NCBI GenBank assembly: GCA_963665915.2
Contig: CAXXSG010000013.1
Coordinates: 658,814 to 722,813 of the forward strand
Direction: 5' to 3'
From: JAFGRU01 sp963665915
Lineage (GTDB): Bacteria; Desulfobacterota; Desulfuromonadia; Desulfuromonadales; JAAYDE01
Length of the DNA: 64,000 nucleotides
Below the pieces are notes generated by a model. The model searched no databases, had not been told where the DNA came from, and saw nothing but the letters and a program-made list of their open reading frames with translations. The position numbers and the translations under genes were made by a program. Below are positions 16,027-25,426 of this stretch, in pieces (position 1 is the first letter of the stretch; every line of letters starts with the position of its first letter).

Positions 16027-17754
16027 ATGAGAATTTCGTTAAAAACCAAACTGATATTAAGCTTTAGCGTAATTATCTTATTTACAGGACTGGTTACGGC
16101 CTTTGTCGGCTCCACGCTGATTCGCGAAGGGGTTATCAGGCAGGTCCAGGAAAAGGTCAGGGCTGACCTGAATGCGGCCGGTGAGATATGGGACAATAGA
16201 ATCGAAAGTATTGAAGAGATAATACATTACGCCACCTTCAGAAGTGGGCTCAAGGAAGCGCTGCTCAGCGAAGACCGGGGGAAACTGGAAAAATATCTGA
16301 ATGAAATCAGGACGGTTGGCGATATCGAGATGCTGACCATCACCGACAGCGAAGGAAAGGTGGTCTTGAGATCCAGCAATCCCGGGAGATTCGGAGACAG
16401 TCAGTCGGGTGACCAGATTATAGGAAAGGTGTTGTCGGAGCGGCGCACGCTAGCCTCACCTCTGATCGTAGCCAGGGAAGAGTTGGAGAAAGAGGGCAGG
16501 CAATTCGCCGATCGGGCACAGATTAAGCTGGTTGATACGCCAAAAGCTAAACCTGGAGCAGCCCTGGAAGAGACCTCCGGTCTTGTCCTGAAGGCTGCGG
16601 CTCCCATACTGGATGACCAGGGCCAGTTGATTGGTGTTCTGTATGGGGGCGAACTGGTCAACCGGAACTACAGCCTCGTGGATAAGATTAAAGATACCGT
16701 CTACCTGGGTGAGCAATATCAGGGCATGGATATGGGCACCTCGACAATCTTCCAGGGGGATCTGCGAATTTCCACCAATGTGATGACCAAGGGCGGCGAA
16801 AGGGCCATAGGGACCCGAGTTTCCGCGGAAGTGCATGATAAAGTTTTTGAGCAGGGAGACAAATGGATTGACCGGGCCTTTGTGGTGAACGCCTGGTATA
16901 TTACAGCGTACGAACCCATCAGGGATATCGATGAAAATATCATTGGCATTCTTTATGTCGGCATGCTTGAAAAAAAGTTTGTTGACACTGAAAACAGAAC
17001 AATACTGATATTTTTTGTAATTACAGTTTTCTGTATGACAATAGCTCTGATTGTGGCAAGCATCTTGTCAAATACCATAATAAGGCCTATAAAAAGCGTC
17101 GTAAAAATGTCCAGGAAGATATCTGCCGGAGACTTTTCCGTTAAGCTTGATGTGAAAAGAACGGATGAGCTTGGTTTGCTTGAAAAAGCCTATAATAAAA
17201 TGGCCATGGATCTTTGTGAGAGGGATGAACAGATAAATACGACTATGGCCAAGCTGGAACAGTTGTCCAGAACCGATGATCTGACAGGAATAATGAACAG
17301 GCGAGCTTTTACTGAACTTTGCATGATTGAAATTGGTAGAGCCAGACGATTTGAGAATCCATTCTCCGTCGCTTTTATTGACCTTGATAATTTTAAGGTT
17401 GTTAATGATAAATTTGGACATAGCACAGGAGATGAGCTTTTATGTTCAGTGGCTGAAACGATTCAAAAAAATATTCGCGAAATCGATCTTTTTACCAGGC
17501 TTGGTGGCGATGAATTCATGCTGCTTCTTGTCAAGTCAGATTCTGAGTCATCATTAGAGGTCGTTAAAAAGCTTCAGAATATGCTTATGGATGTCATGAA
17601 TAAAAAAGGCTGGCCGGTAACCTTCAGCATCGGTCTTGTAACATATAACTCACCGCCTGACGAGGTTGAGGAAATAATCAGGAATACCGACGAGTTGATG
17701 TATGCCGCAAAACAGAGCGGGAAAAATACGATAATGTGCAAGGTGTTAAATTAG
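16027..17754 (+). CDS. Cache-HAMP-GGDEF diguanylate cyclase
   Basis: A 575-residue membrane receptor that should make cyclic-di-GMP. Transmembrane helix 1 (about 8-30) and a large periplasmic Cache-type sensor domain (about 35-320) are followed by transmembrane helix 2 (about 326-348), a HAMP domain (about 350-402) and a GGDEF domain. The active-site GGDEF motif is intact at 493-497. An inhibitory-site RxxD (REID) lies five residues before it, so product inhibition is likely. It is monocistronic and divergent from the FecR unit. The ligand of the Cache domain cannot be told from the sequence. Confidence 0.92.
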   Translation: MRISLKTKLILSFSVIILFTGLVTAFVGSTLIREGVIRQVQEKVRADLNAAGEIWDNRIESIEEIIHYATFRSGLKEALLSEDRGKLEKYLNEIRTVGDIEMLTITDSEGKVVLRSSNPGRFGDSQSGDQIIGKVLSERRTLASPLIVAREELEKEGRQFADRAQIKLVDTPKAKPGAALEETSGLVLKAAAPILDDQGQLIGVLYGGELVNRNYSLVDKIKDTVYLGEQYQGMDMGTSTIFQGDLRISTNVMTKGGERAIGTRVSAEVHDKVFEQGDKWIDRAFVVNAWYITAYEPIRDIDENIIGILYVGMLEKKFVDTENRTILIFFVITVFCMTIALIVASILSNTIIRPIKSVVKMSRKISAGDFSVKLDVKRTDELGLLEKAYNKMAMDLCERDEQINTTMAKLEQLSRTDDLTGIMNRRAFTELCMIEIGRARRFENPFSVAFIDLDNFKVVNDKFGHSTGDELLCSVAETIQKNIREIDLFTRLGGDEFMLLLVKSDSESSLEVVKKLQNMLMDVMNKKGWPVTFSIGLVTYNSPPDEVEEIIRNTDELMYAAKQSGKNTIMCKVLN

Positions 17755-17782
17755 TTTTTCTGTTTTCCGAATGGGTATAAAA

Positions 17783-17818
17783 AAAGAGCTGGACATCTGA
17801 CTGATATCCAGCTCTTTT
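17783..17818. terminator. Bidirectional terminator between GGDEF and nifS
   Basis: A strong inverted repeat (AAAAGAGCTGGA...TCCAGCTCTTTT) with an A-run on one side and a T-run on the other lies between two convergent genes. It should stop transcription of the cyclase gene rightwards and of nifS leftwards. Confidence 0.85.
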
Positions 17819-17838
17819 ACGTGGTGCTGAATGATTTT

Positions 17839-19065
17839 TCAGTGGTGATGGTGGTCATGCCCAGGCTGGTCCCCGGCCATGAGCCGAGAGAGCGGTTTGC
17901 CGGCTTTGAAATCCTTCCAGAAGGGCGAGAGGTCCCGAACCCGCTGAATAATGGGCGGCAGGTTTTTGATGACGTGATCAATATCCTCTTCCGTATTATA
18001 GATGCTGAGGCTGAAGCGGATCGATCCGTGGGCCGCCGTAAAAGGCACACCCATGGCTCGCAGCACATGAGATGGCTCCAGAGAGCCGGAAGTGCAGGCC
18101 GAGCCCGACGAAGCGCAGATATTCACAGCGTTCATCAGCAGCAGGATCGACTCCCCTTCCACGTATTCGAAACTGATGCTGGAGGTGTTGGGGAGGCGGT
18201 TTTTGCTGTCGCCGTTGACCATGGCGTTGGGGATTCGCGCCAGCAGTTCTTTTTCCAGGCGATCCCGCATCTGCATGACCCGACTGTTTTCCTCAGCAAG
18301 GTGAGTCATGGCCAGTTCCGCGGCCCGGCCCAAGCCGATGATATAGGGGACGTTTTCCGTGCCGCCCCGCTTCCCCGATTCCTGATGGCCGCCGATCACG
18401 AAAGGGGTGAATCTGGTTCCCTTGCGGATGTAAAGAGCGCCGATCCCTTTGGGGGCGTGCAGTTTGTGGCCGGAAAGTGAGAGCATGTCGATGGCCTGCT
18501 TCTGCATATCCATAGGGATCTTTCCGACGGCTTGGACGGCATCAGTATGAAAGGGAATCCCTTGGGCTTTGACCATTTCCCCGATTTTGTCTATGGGAAA
18601 GATGACCCCGGTCTCGTTGTTGGCGGTCATGATACTGACCATGGCTGTATCGTCGTCCAGGGAGTCCTTCAGTTCGTCCAGGTCGAGGCGCCCCTCCGGG
18701 TCGACGCCGAGTTCGGTGACGCGATAGCCCCGGGCTCGCAGGAAGTGACCAACATTGAGAACGGCAGGATGCTCGACGCGCGTCATGACAAAATGTTTTT
18801 TGTCGGGATAGGAGCGTAGCGTCCCCATGATGGCAGCATTGTCGCTTTCGGTGCCGCAGCTGGTAAAAAGGATCTCCGATGGGTCGGCGTTAATGATGGC
18901 TGCCACTTTCTCCCGTGCCTCCCGCACGTGACGGCCCACCTGGCCGCCGAAGGAGTGCATGCTCGAAGGATTGCCGTAGAGGTCGCTGAAAAAGGGGAGC
19001 ATGGCCTCGACCACTATCGGGTCCGTACGGGTGGTGGCATTGTTGTCCATATAGACTGTTTTCAT
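17839..19065 (-). CDS. nifS: Cysteine desulfurase, NifS/IscS type
   Basis: A 408-residue PLP enzyme that takes sulfur from cysteine for Fe-S cluster assembly. Visible features: MDNNATTRTDP start, HEPAVL-type block EHPAVLNVG, the ANNETG motif, the PLP lysine in SLSGHKLHAPKG, the RGGTENVP block and the sulfur-carrying Cys in ASSGSACTSG. The C-terminus ends in a short His-rich tail (GHDHHHH), which is unusual. The start overlaps the nifU stop by four bases (ATGA), so the two are translationally coupled. No nif structural genes are nearby, so a general Fe-S assembly role is likely. Confidence 0.95.
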   Translation of the reverse strand: MKTVYMDNNATTRTDPIVVEAMLPFFSDLYGNPSSMHSFGGQVGRHVREAREKVAAIINADPSEILFTSCGTESDNAAIMGTLRSYPDKKHFVMTRVEHPAVLNVGHFLRARGYRVTELGVDPEGRLDLDELKDSLDDDTAMVSIMTANNETGVIFPIDKIGEMVKAQGIPFHTDAVQAVGKIPMDMQKQAIDMLSLSGHKLHAPKGIGALYIRKGTRFTPFVIGGHQESGKRGGTENVPYIIGLGRAAELAMTHLAEENSRVMQMRDRLEKELLARIPNAMVNGDSKNRLPNTSSISFEYVEGESILLLMNAVNICASSGSACTSGSLEPSHVLRAMGVPFTAAHGSIRFSLSIYNTEEDIDHVIKNLPPIIQRVRDLSPFWKDFKAGKPLSRLMAGDQPGHDHHHH

Positions 19066-19907
19066 GATTTGACCTCTTCTACGACGATATCCGGATGGAC
19101 GAACTCCTTGAGCTTCGTTTCCACGTATTTTTTTAGCGTGATGTCCGACATGGGGCAGGAGGAACAGCTTCCTCGCAGGCCGACATACACGGTATTGCCG
19201 TCGATATCGATGAGTTCCAGATCGCCGCCGTCGGCGCGCATGGGGGGAATGACCTCGCGTTCCAAGGTCTCTTCAATAAGGCGGATTTTCTGCAGATTGG
19301 TGAGTTTTTTCGGCGTCGCGGATGCTTCCGATTTTCGGGACGGATCTTTTCCCTCCCACAATTTGTCGAGAAGCATTTTGATTTTCGGGTGGCAGCTCTG
19401 GCAGCCGCCCCCGGCCTTGGTGTAATGGGTGACCGCTTCCACGGTTGTCAATTTGTTCTCCCGGGCGACCCGTTCGATCTCATTGTCGGTGATGCCGAAA
19501 CATGTGCAGACGATATCGTATTCCTGCTTTTCAACGGGTTCTCCCCGGTAGTTGGAAATTGCGGCCTCCAGGGCCTCCATCCCCATGACCGAGCAGTGCA
19601 TCTTCTCTTCAGGAAGCCCGCCCAGGAAGTCGGCAATCTCCTTGTTGGTGATCTTTTCGGCTTCATCCAAGGTCTTTCCCTTGATTATTTCGGTCAGAAC
19701 GGACGATGAAGCGATGGCGCTGGCACAGCCGAAGGTCTGGAATTTTGCTTCCTTGATCCGTTGGTTTTCATCGAGCTTGAAGGTCAGGCGCAGGGCGTCT
19801 CCGCAGGCAAGGGAGCCGACCTCGCCGATGCCGTCCGCATCTTCGATTTCACCGACGTTGCGGGGGTGAAGAAAATGATCCATGACCTCTTCCGTATATT
19901 CCCACAT
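19062..19907 (-). CDS. nifU: Three-domain Fe-S scaffold NifU
   Basis: A 281-residue scaffold protein. There is an IscU-like N-terminal domain (about 1-125) with cluster Cys in LACGDA, TFGCAS and MHCSVMG. A central [2Fe-2S] BFD-like domain (about 130-180) has CTCF and CQSCHPK. A C-terminal Nfu domain (about 205-281) has the CSSCPMS motif. This full architecture is the NifU form of nitrogen fixers and epsilon/delta-proteobacteria. It precedes and overlaps nifS. No iscR gene lies upstream in the window. Confidence 0.95.
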   Translation of the reverse strand: MWEYTEEVMDHFLHPRNVGEIEDADGIGEVGSLACGDALRLTFKLDENQRIKEAKFQTFGCASAIASSSVLTEIIKGKTLDEAEKITNKEIADFLGGLPEEKMHCSVMGMEALEAAISNYRGEPVEKQEYDIVCTCFGITDNEIERVARENKLTTVEAVTHYTKAGGGCQSCHPKIKMLLDKLWEGKDPSRKSEASATPKKLTNLQKIRLIEETLEREVIPPMRADGGDLELIDIDGNTVYVGLRGSCSSCPMSDITLKKYVETKLKEFVHPDIVVEEVKS

Positions 19908-20082
19908 CTGTTTCTCCTTGAATTTAATTATTTGTCAGGGTCAATTAATACCTGTTTTTTATTCTACCTTAAATTGGGACTAAAATGGTGATTAATTATA
20001 ATTTTCAAACAATAACTCTTGGTTGTATGACTTGAAAAAACTTTACTGTTTCTGATAATTTTTTCATCCAAGCTATGATCTC

Positions 20083-20277
20083 GGGGTTGCGTCCCCGACG
20101 ACGCCTTCTTTCTTTTTACGTCAAAAAGAAAGAAGCAAAGAAAAGGACGCCCCGCAACTTGCCCTTCGGTTTCCGACGCTCAAAGCCCGTTTTGAGGACG
20201 GTCAGAAACTCGCTTCTCTCAGACAGTCTGCCCGTTTTATTCTCAAAATGTCCTTTCTGCTCTGGCTGTGCTGGAGG
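20083..20277 (+). repeat. Dispersed repeat family A, copy 1
   Basis: A GC-rich stretch starts GGGGTTGCGTCCCCGACG, continues with a CTTTCTTTTTACGTC/AAAAAGAAAG inverted repeat, and ends near GCTCTGGCTGTGCTGGAGG. It recurs at 25427-25787 with about 85% identity by eye outside an insertion. It occupies most of the 510-bp gap between nifU and darP. Reading frames across it (for example one containing KKKEAKKRTPR) look like translations of a repeat and not genes. Confidence 0.7.
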
Positions 20278-20417
20278 TGATCATATGAGAATAAAAAAAT
20301 GATGTTCAAGTCACGGTTAAGGTTTTAGGGCGCCATTTTTTTAAAGCAACTTGCTGTCTTCTATTTTAACACATAGAGAAGGATTGGCAGGCGTGGTGGT
20401 TGTTCAACAGGAAGTGA

Positions 20418-20930
20418 TTAGCGGGGATCGTCAGCGGCGGCTTTGAGCAGGCGAAAAATTTCCCGGAAAGCGCGGCGATCGTTCGTGGCATGGATGGAAC
20501 GGGCGAGATGAGCCAGGGGTGAGGTGTCGAGGCTGGGGAAAAGTTCCCGGGCCTGGCAAAGCGCGTCCTCGAAGCGGGCAGGGTCGCAGAGTCCGTCGCG
20601 CAGTTCTTCCAGCTGGTGAAAAAGTCTTTTGTCCTCATATTGCTGATGACTACTGCCCTCGAGAAAAGCGTTCAATTCTTCGACAAGCTCCTCCTGCTTG
20701 CGGAGCAGGCCCGCCAGATGTTTGATCTGGCGCTTGCGGGAACCGTGTCCTTTGGTGTTTCTGGCGAGATCGAGCTCCCTCCGGATATCCTCGGGCAGGT
20801 CAAGGCGGGAGAACTGTGCCTTGCCGAGCTGGACCAGATTGGCGGCCAGCTCTTCAATCGCTTTTGCGGCCCTTTTTCGGGCTGATTTGCTCGGCCCGGC
20901 GTAAGGTGTCTCTTCGTGATCAGATGCCAT
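20418..20930 (-). CDS. darP: Ribosome-associated protein DarP (YjgA/DUF615)
   Basis: A 170-residue DUF615 protein that assists late 50S subunit assembly in characterised bacteria. The sequence shows the family N-terminus (PSKSARKRAAKAIEELAANLVQL), LPEDIRRELDLARNTKGHGSRKRQIKHLAGLLR, and C-terminal helices rich in Arg and Glu. The length is normal. It lies alone between a family A repeat and a MITE-like repeat. Confidence 0.88.
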   Translation of the reverse strand: MASDHEETPYAGPSKSARKRAAKAIEELAANLVQLGKAQFSRLDLPEDIRRELDLARNTKGHGSRKRQIKHLAGLLRKQEELVEELNAFLEGSSHQQYEDKRLFHQLEELRDGLCDPARFEDALCQARELFPSLDTSPLAHLARSIHATNDRRAFREIFRLLKAAADDPR

Positions 20931-20971
20931 TTAAAGAACCCTATTTACCATTATTAGCGATACCCCGGAGT

Positions 20972-21121
20972 CTGTCGAACTTGGGGAATCGTAACAAAAA
21001 ATGGAAAATCGAGGACAAATTTTCGCAAATTTGAGATCGAATAGCAGGGCTATTTGTCGAAAATTTGCGAAAATATAGGCCGATTTGACGGTTTTGCAGT
21101 AGATTCATTCCTAAGTTTGAG
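20972..21121 (+). repeat. MITE-like repeat family B, copy 1
   Basis: About 150 bp with terminal inverted repeats (left TGTCGAACTTGGGGAATC; right GATTCATTCCTAAGTTTG is its imperfect complement) and an internal palindrome, ATTTTCGCAAATTT to AAATTTGCGAAAAT. Related copies lie at 25529-25680 (inverted) and 63512-63600 (internally deleted). The right terminus supplies the TAG stop of the gene at 21111-22199. It encodes nothing and would need a transposase in trans. Confidence 0.75.
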
Positions 21122-22199
21122 CGACTCCTAGTCGCGGTAAAAGGTAATTATTCATGAATTTATCCTCCAGGTTCGGAGTCAGGACCCCTCGGTCCGCTAT
21201 ATCGGCGTGCATCAGGAGCGGGTCTGCCAGCATCAGCCCTTCCGGATGCCAACCCTGCCAGCGGTTTGCAGGACTGAAAATGTGCATGAGATCGATGTTC
21301 CCTTCAGGGTCGGGGACGAGATGCAGGAGCAGCATGGTTTTGAGAGTGTCACCTGCAAGATGGAGCACGGCGCTTCGCGGCTCGGGGTGATCCAGAAGCA
21401 GATGGGCTCCGAGTTCGCCGCCGATCAGGATGTTTTCCCCCAGGCTTTTCTCGCGCAGCAGGCGTGGAATATCTATAATTTCGAGCACGGTGGAAAACCT
21501 GCAGCTATGCTGCAGAAGCTTGCTGCGCAGGATTTCCGAAAAACCGAGCTCCCAGCGCTGGAGAAGAGCCGTGGGGTTCAGCAATGTGCGCTCTTTCACT
21601 TTGGTGCGGCTCAGATGGCCCATTTCCTCCATACGCTTCAGGGTCAGGCTTACTGCCCCGAGGGCGATGCAGGCTTCCGCGGCGAGGCGGCGGCAGGTCC
21701 AGCGGACCGCTTCCGGGTTGCTGAGGAGCACGTAGATGAGCTTCAGGCCGGCCTTCTGGAAGGGGCGCCCGCCGCTCGGGGTCTCACTCTTCCGTTTCCG
21801 TCCTGATATCTCCACATGCAGTTGAGGATGATGCAGGTAAGCGTTTCCGCAGCTATCCATGAAACTGAAATTTCGGGCACGGAAGCGGGCCGCGAGGTTT
21901 TCCGGCAGGAAGTCTGTAAAGAGGAGCGTGCGTTCCGAGACGTTGCTGTTTTCCATCTTCTGAATAAGAAGCCCGGCGGTTTTCGGCGTAATGCGCAGGT
22001 GCAGGAGCGTACCGAAAGTTATCTTCCCCCAGGGGGCCTCAAGGTTTAATCGGCCGCAGCTGCCGGTGCTGTCCCACAGGGATTCGAACTCGGCCCGACA
22101 GCCCTCCAGAGCCGTGAGATTGCGCAGGCAGTGTCGCAGGGTTTTCTTCTCGGCCGCATTCATCTGCAGCTCATTCTGTAGAGGTTTTTCGACGGCCAT
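21111..22199 (-). CDS. AbiEi-like antitoxin-family protein, orphan
   Basis: A 362-residue protein resembling the COG4861/type IV AbiEi antitoxin family: an N-terminal nuclease-like or helical part (LRHCLRNLTALEGCRAEFESLW), then a winged helix near RWTCRRLAAEACIALGAVSLTLKRMEEMGHL, and a C-terminal domain with ENILIGGELGAHLL. I took ATG 22199, four bases after the ftsK stop; an earlier start would overlap ftsK by 32 bp. The partner nucleotidyltransferase toxin (AbiEii) is not adjacent. The last codons and stop lie inside a family B repeat, so the true C-terminus may have been lost. Family assignment is from memory of motifs, moderate certainty. Confidence 0.6.
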   Translation of the reverse strand: MAVEKPLQNELQMNAAEKKTLRHCLRNLTALEGCRAEFESLWDSTGSCGRLNLEAPWGKITFGTLLHLRITPKTAGLLIQKMENSNVSERTLLFTDFLPENLAARFRARNFSFMDSCGNAYLHHPQLHVEISGRKRKSETPSGGRPFQKAGLKLIYVLLSNPEAVRWTCRRLAAEACIALGAVSLTLKRMEEMGHLSRTKVKERTLLNPTALLQRWELGFSEILRSKLLQHSCRFSTVLEIIDIPRLLREKSLGENILIGGELGAHLLLDHPEPRSAVLHLAGDTLKTMLLLHLVPDPEGNIDLMHIFSPANRWQGWHPEGLMLADPLLMHADIADRGVLTPNLEDKFMNNYLLPRLGVAQT

Positions 22200-22203
22200 G
22201 TTC

Positions 22204-24516
22204 TCAGGTATCGATACGGTTGATGAAAACTTCACGGGGCTTGCTGGTCCCGTCCGACAAACCGATAATCCCTTCCTTTTCCATCTGCTCGATCATGCGC
22301 GCAGCCCGGTTGTAGCCGACCCGCAGACGGCGCTGAAGCATGGAGATGGAGGCCTGGCGGCTTTCGGAGACGATCGCCAGGGCTTCATCCCATTTCTCGT
22401 CGTACTCGTCATCTTCCCCCAAGCCGTTTTCCTTGCTCCCGGCAAAGGCCTCGAGGATTTTTCCGTCGTATTCCGGCTCACCCTGCCTTTTGAGAAAATC
22501 GACCACCCTTTCGACTTCCGTTTCCGAGACGAAAGCACCGTGAACGCGCTTGAGAACGCCCGTACCCGGCGGCAGAAAGAGCATGTCCCCTTTGCCGAGC
22601 AGGGTTTCCGCCCCCATGGAATCGAGGATCGTGCGCGAGTCGGTGCGGGAGAAAACCTTGAAGGAGACGCGCGTTGGGAAGTTAGCCTTGATCAGGCCGG
22701 TGATGACGTCGACGCTCGGGCGCTGTGTGGCGAGGATCAGGTGAATCCCGGCGGCACGGGCCATCTGCGCCAGGCGAGTGATCGATTCTTCGATTTCGCG
22801 TCCCGCCACAATCATCAGATCGGCCAGTTCATCCACCATGATGACGATATAGGGGAGGTGCCCGTGCTCAAGGACCTCCTCTTCTTCCAGCGGCAGGAAC
22901 GGCTCTTCCTCCTCCATGGCGAGAATATCTTCTGTTTCCACAGGCGGTGGTTCCGGCAGCGGAACTTCATTGGCCTCTTCCTGGGCGATCTTGCGGTTGT
23001 AGCCTTCGATGTTGCGGACCCCCTTGGCGGCCATGAGGCGATAGCGGCGCTCCATCTCCCGTACAGCCCAGGTCAGGGAGAGGGCCGCCTTTTTGGGGTC
23101 GGTGACGACCGGCAGCAGGAGGTGGGGGATCCCTTCGTAAATGGAAAGTTCGAGCATTTTCGGATCGATCATGATCATCCGCACATCTTCGGGGGTGGCA
23201 CGGTAGAGGAGGGAAAGAACCATAGTGTTGATTGAGACCGACTTGCCGCTGCCGGTAGCGCCGGCCACCAGCAGGTGAGGCATCTGGCCCAGTTCGGCGA
23301 CGATCGTGCGGCCGAAAATATCCTTGCCGAGAGCCAGGGGGAGCTGAGTCCTGGCGTTCTGAAACTCGTCCGACTCGAGAATTTCCTTGAGAAAAACCGT
23401 CTCCCGGTCCTTGTTGGGGATTTCGATGCCGACCACTCCGCGTCCGGGAATCGGAGCGACAATGCGAATGGAAAGGGCGCGCAGCGCCATGGTCAGATCA
23501 TCCTGGAGTCCCGCTATTTTGTTGACCTTGATGCCGGGTGCGGGAAGAAACTCATACATGGTGACGACCGGCCCGGGCTTGACTTCCACAACCTTTCCCT
23601 GGACGCCAAAATCGAGAAGCTTTCTCTCCAGAAGGCGGGCGTTTTCCGCAAGGGAGTCGGGGTCCTGGGGTGGTGTGGCCGGCTGATCATGCTCGAGAAG
23701 AGCGAGACTTGGGAAGCGGTAATCACCGGAGGTTTCGAGAATTTCGAAATCTTTCGCTTTTTTCTTTTCTTTGGATTTTTTCTTTCCGCCGGCCCACTCG
23801 CTGCTTGCCTCAACGATGTTGGGGGTTGAAATGACAGGCGGCCCAATGTCCTTGGCTTCCTCCTTTTCCTGCTTTTTTTGCTCTTTGCGGGCGGTCTTTT
23901 CCACCTTTTTCTCTTCTTTTTGAGCTCGGCGTCCATCCATCATCAGGGCCAGGCGCTCGCGGGCTTTTTTCAGGAACCACAACAGGGAAAAACGGATAGT
24001 GATGAGCAGGGACGCCAGGAAAACTACAAACAGGAGGAGAAAAGCCCCTCCCGGATTAAGATAGTGGGTCAGGACTCCAGCCAGCATTTTCCCAAAGGCG
24101 CCACCCGCTTCCTGAATGGATCGGCCCCATAAATCGATGCTTCCAAAACGCAGGGAGATCAGTCCGCAAAGGGAAAAAATCAAGATGCCGAAGGCAAGGA
24201 TTTTGTGAAAGCGCGCCTCGATGTCTTTGAGCCTGAGCAGTTTCAAACCCAGGCAAAGAAATGCGACGGGAAAAAGAAGGCCTGAAAGGCCGAACACCTG
24301 CAGCAACAGGTCCGCCACATGAGAGCCGATGACACCTCCGGCGTTGGCAATCTGCTCGGGATTGAGATTGTTGTTGAAAGAGGGATCATTGCTGTTGTAC
24401 GTGGCCAGAATGAGAATGAAAAAGGTACTGAGAGCCAGCCAGGCGACAGCTGAAATCTCTTTTTGCAGATAGGTGGTGAACTGGTTCTGGTCTGTCTGTT
24501 TACTCTTTTTGGCCAT
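22204..24516 (-). CDS. ftsK: DNA translocase FtsK
   Basis: A 770-residue septal DNA pump that clears and segregates chromosome termini. Four to five transmembrane helices lie in the first about 190 residues. A Lys/Glu-rich linker (about 195-270) is shorter than in enterobacteria. Next come the alpha domain and the motor with Walker A GATGSGKS near residue 420 and Walker B IVMVDELADLM. An acidic insert rich in Glu lies around 520-560. A C-terminal gamma winged helix (ISMLQRRLRVGYNRAARMIEQM) recognises KOPS sites. It follows uppP with a 36-bp gap and precedes the AbiEi-like gene by four bases. Confidence 0.96.
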   Translation of the reverse strand: MAKKSKQTDQNQFTTYLQKEISAVAWLALSTFFILILATYNSNDPSFNNNLNPEQIANAGGVIGSHVADLLLQVFGLSGLLFPVAFLCLGLKLLRLKDIEARFHKILAFGILIFSLCGLISLRFGSIDLWGRSIQEAGGAFGKMLAGVLTHYLNPGGAFLLLFVVFLASLLITIRFSLLWFLKKARERLALMMDGRRAQKEEKKVEKTARKEQKKQEKEEAKDIGPPVISTPNIVEASSEWAGGKKKSKEKKKAKDFEILETSGDYRFPSLALLEHDQPATPPQDPDSLAENARLLERKLLDFGVQGKVVEVKPGPVVTMYEFLPAPGIKVNKIAGLQDDLTMALRALSIRIVAPIPGRGVVGIEIPNKDRETVFLKEILESDEFQNARTQLPLALGKDIFGRTIVAELGQMPHLLVAGATGSGKSVSINTMVLSLLYRATPEDVRMIMIDPKMLELSIYEGIPHLLLPVVTDPKKAALSLTWAVREMERRYRLMAAKGVRNIEGYNRKIAQEEANEVPLPEPPPVETEDILAMEEEEPFLPLEEEEVLEHGHLPYIVIMVDELADLMIVAGREIEESITRLAQMARAAGIHLILATQRPSVDVITGLIKANFPTRVSFKVFSRTDSRTILDSMGAETLLGKGDMLFLPPGTGVLKRVHGAFVSETEVERVVDFLKRQGEPEYDGKILEAFAGSKENGLGEDDEYDEKWDEALAIVSESRQASISMLQRRLRVGYNRAARMIEQMEKEGIIGLSDGTSKPREVFINRIDT

Positions 24517-24552
24517 TCTGAAATCCTTGTACGAGCTGATGAAATCTTTCCT

Positions 24553-25344
24553 TTACAGGGAAAGGGTAAGGAAAATACCGCCTGCCAGCCAGCAGTAGAA
24601 GGCAAAAGCAAAAAGCCGTCTTTTGCGGATAACCTTCATGAGAAAATGGATTGAAAACAATCCGGCCACAAAAGCGACCCCTGTCCCTGCAAGATAAGCT
24701 GGAATTTCGCCGGATGCAACCTTGGAAACGTCCTTCATGGAGAGAAGGCCGGCTCCGAAAATGGCGGGCAGCGCCAGAAGAAATGAGAATCGGGCTGCTG
24801 TCTCGCCTTCCACGCCCTTGAGAAGCAGGGTGGAAATGGTGGCTCCGGAACGCGAGATTCCCGGGATAATGGCGCACCCCTGAGCGATTCCGACGAAAAG
24901 CGCATCCGAAAGGGTCATGTCCCGGTCGCGGCGGCCGTCGCTTCGAGCTCGCTCGGAAACGTAGAGCAGGCAGCCGGTGACGAGGAGCATGGAGGAAACG
25001 ACCGTCAGGTTATGAAACAGACCGGTGAAAAAATCCTTGAACAGGAGGCCGATAATCGCTGTCGGGATGGAACCGAGGATCAGCAGTTTTAAAAGATGCC
25101 TGTAGACCCGGGGCTCTTCCCCTTCCTGAAAGGGTGACGTCAAAAGGCGCAGGATGTCTTGACGGAAATATATCATGACCGCCACCATGGTACCGATATG
25201 GAGCATGACATCAAACAGGACACCCGGCTGTTGAAAGTTGGGAAGATAGTGTTGGGCAATGGCCAGATGGCCTGAGGAGGAGACTGGCAGAAACTCGGTC
25301 ATCCCCTGGAGAAATCCTAGAAAAATTGCCTGGAGTATGGTCAT
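24553..25344 (-). CDS. uppP: Undecaprenyl-diphosphatase
   Basis: A 263-residue integral membrane enzyme that recycles the undecaprenyl carrier lipid for cell-wall synthesis and gives bacitracin tolerance. It has the two hallmark loops: GFLQGMTEFLPVSSSGHL (catalytic Glu/Ser) near the N-terminus and PGISRSGATI in the middle. About eight hydrophobic helices are seen. It probably forms an operon with downstream ftsK. A repeat-rich interval of about 470 bp separates it from RNase J upstream. Confidence 0.95.
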   Translation of the reverse strand: MTILQAIFLGFLQGMTEFLPVSSSGHLAIAQHYLPNFQQPGVLFDVMLHIGTMVAVMIYFRQDILRLLTSPFQEGEEPRVYRHLLKLLILGSIPTAIIGLLFKDFFTGLFHNLTVVSSMLLVTGCLLYVSERARSDGRRDRDMTLSDALFVGIAQGCAIIPGISRSGATISTLLLKGVEGETAARFSFLLALPAIFGAGLLSMKDVSKVASGEIPAYLAGTGVAFVAGLFSIHFLMKVIRKRRLFAFAFYCWLAGGIFLTLSL

Positions 25345-25426
25345 GGGGTGTAAGCTTTCTTGTTAATAATCAGCTTGTTAACCAATTGATTTTACAGTCG
25401 CAATTCGTTGTAATTAATTTTGGACC

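Noticed and set aside
20075..20302. 75-codon plus-strand frame containing KKKEAKKRTPR
   Set aside because: Lies entirely in a family A repeat and reappears in altered form in copy 2; repeat translation.
22275..23829. Long plus-strand frames opposite ftsK
   Set aside because: Antisense of a well-conserved gene; no independent evidence.
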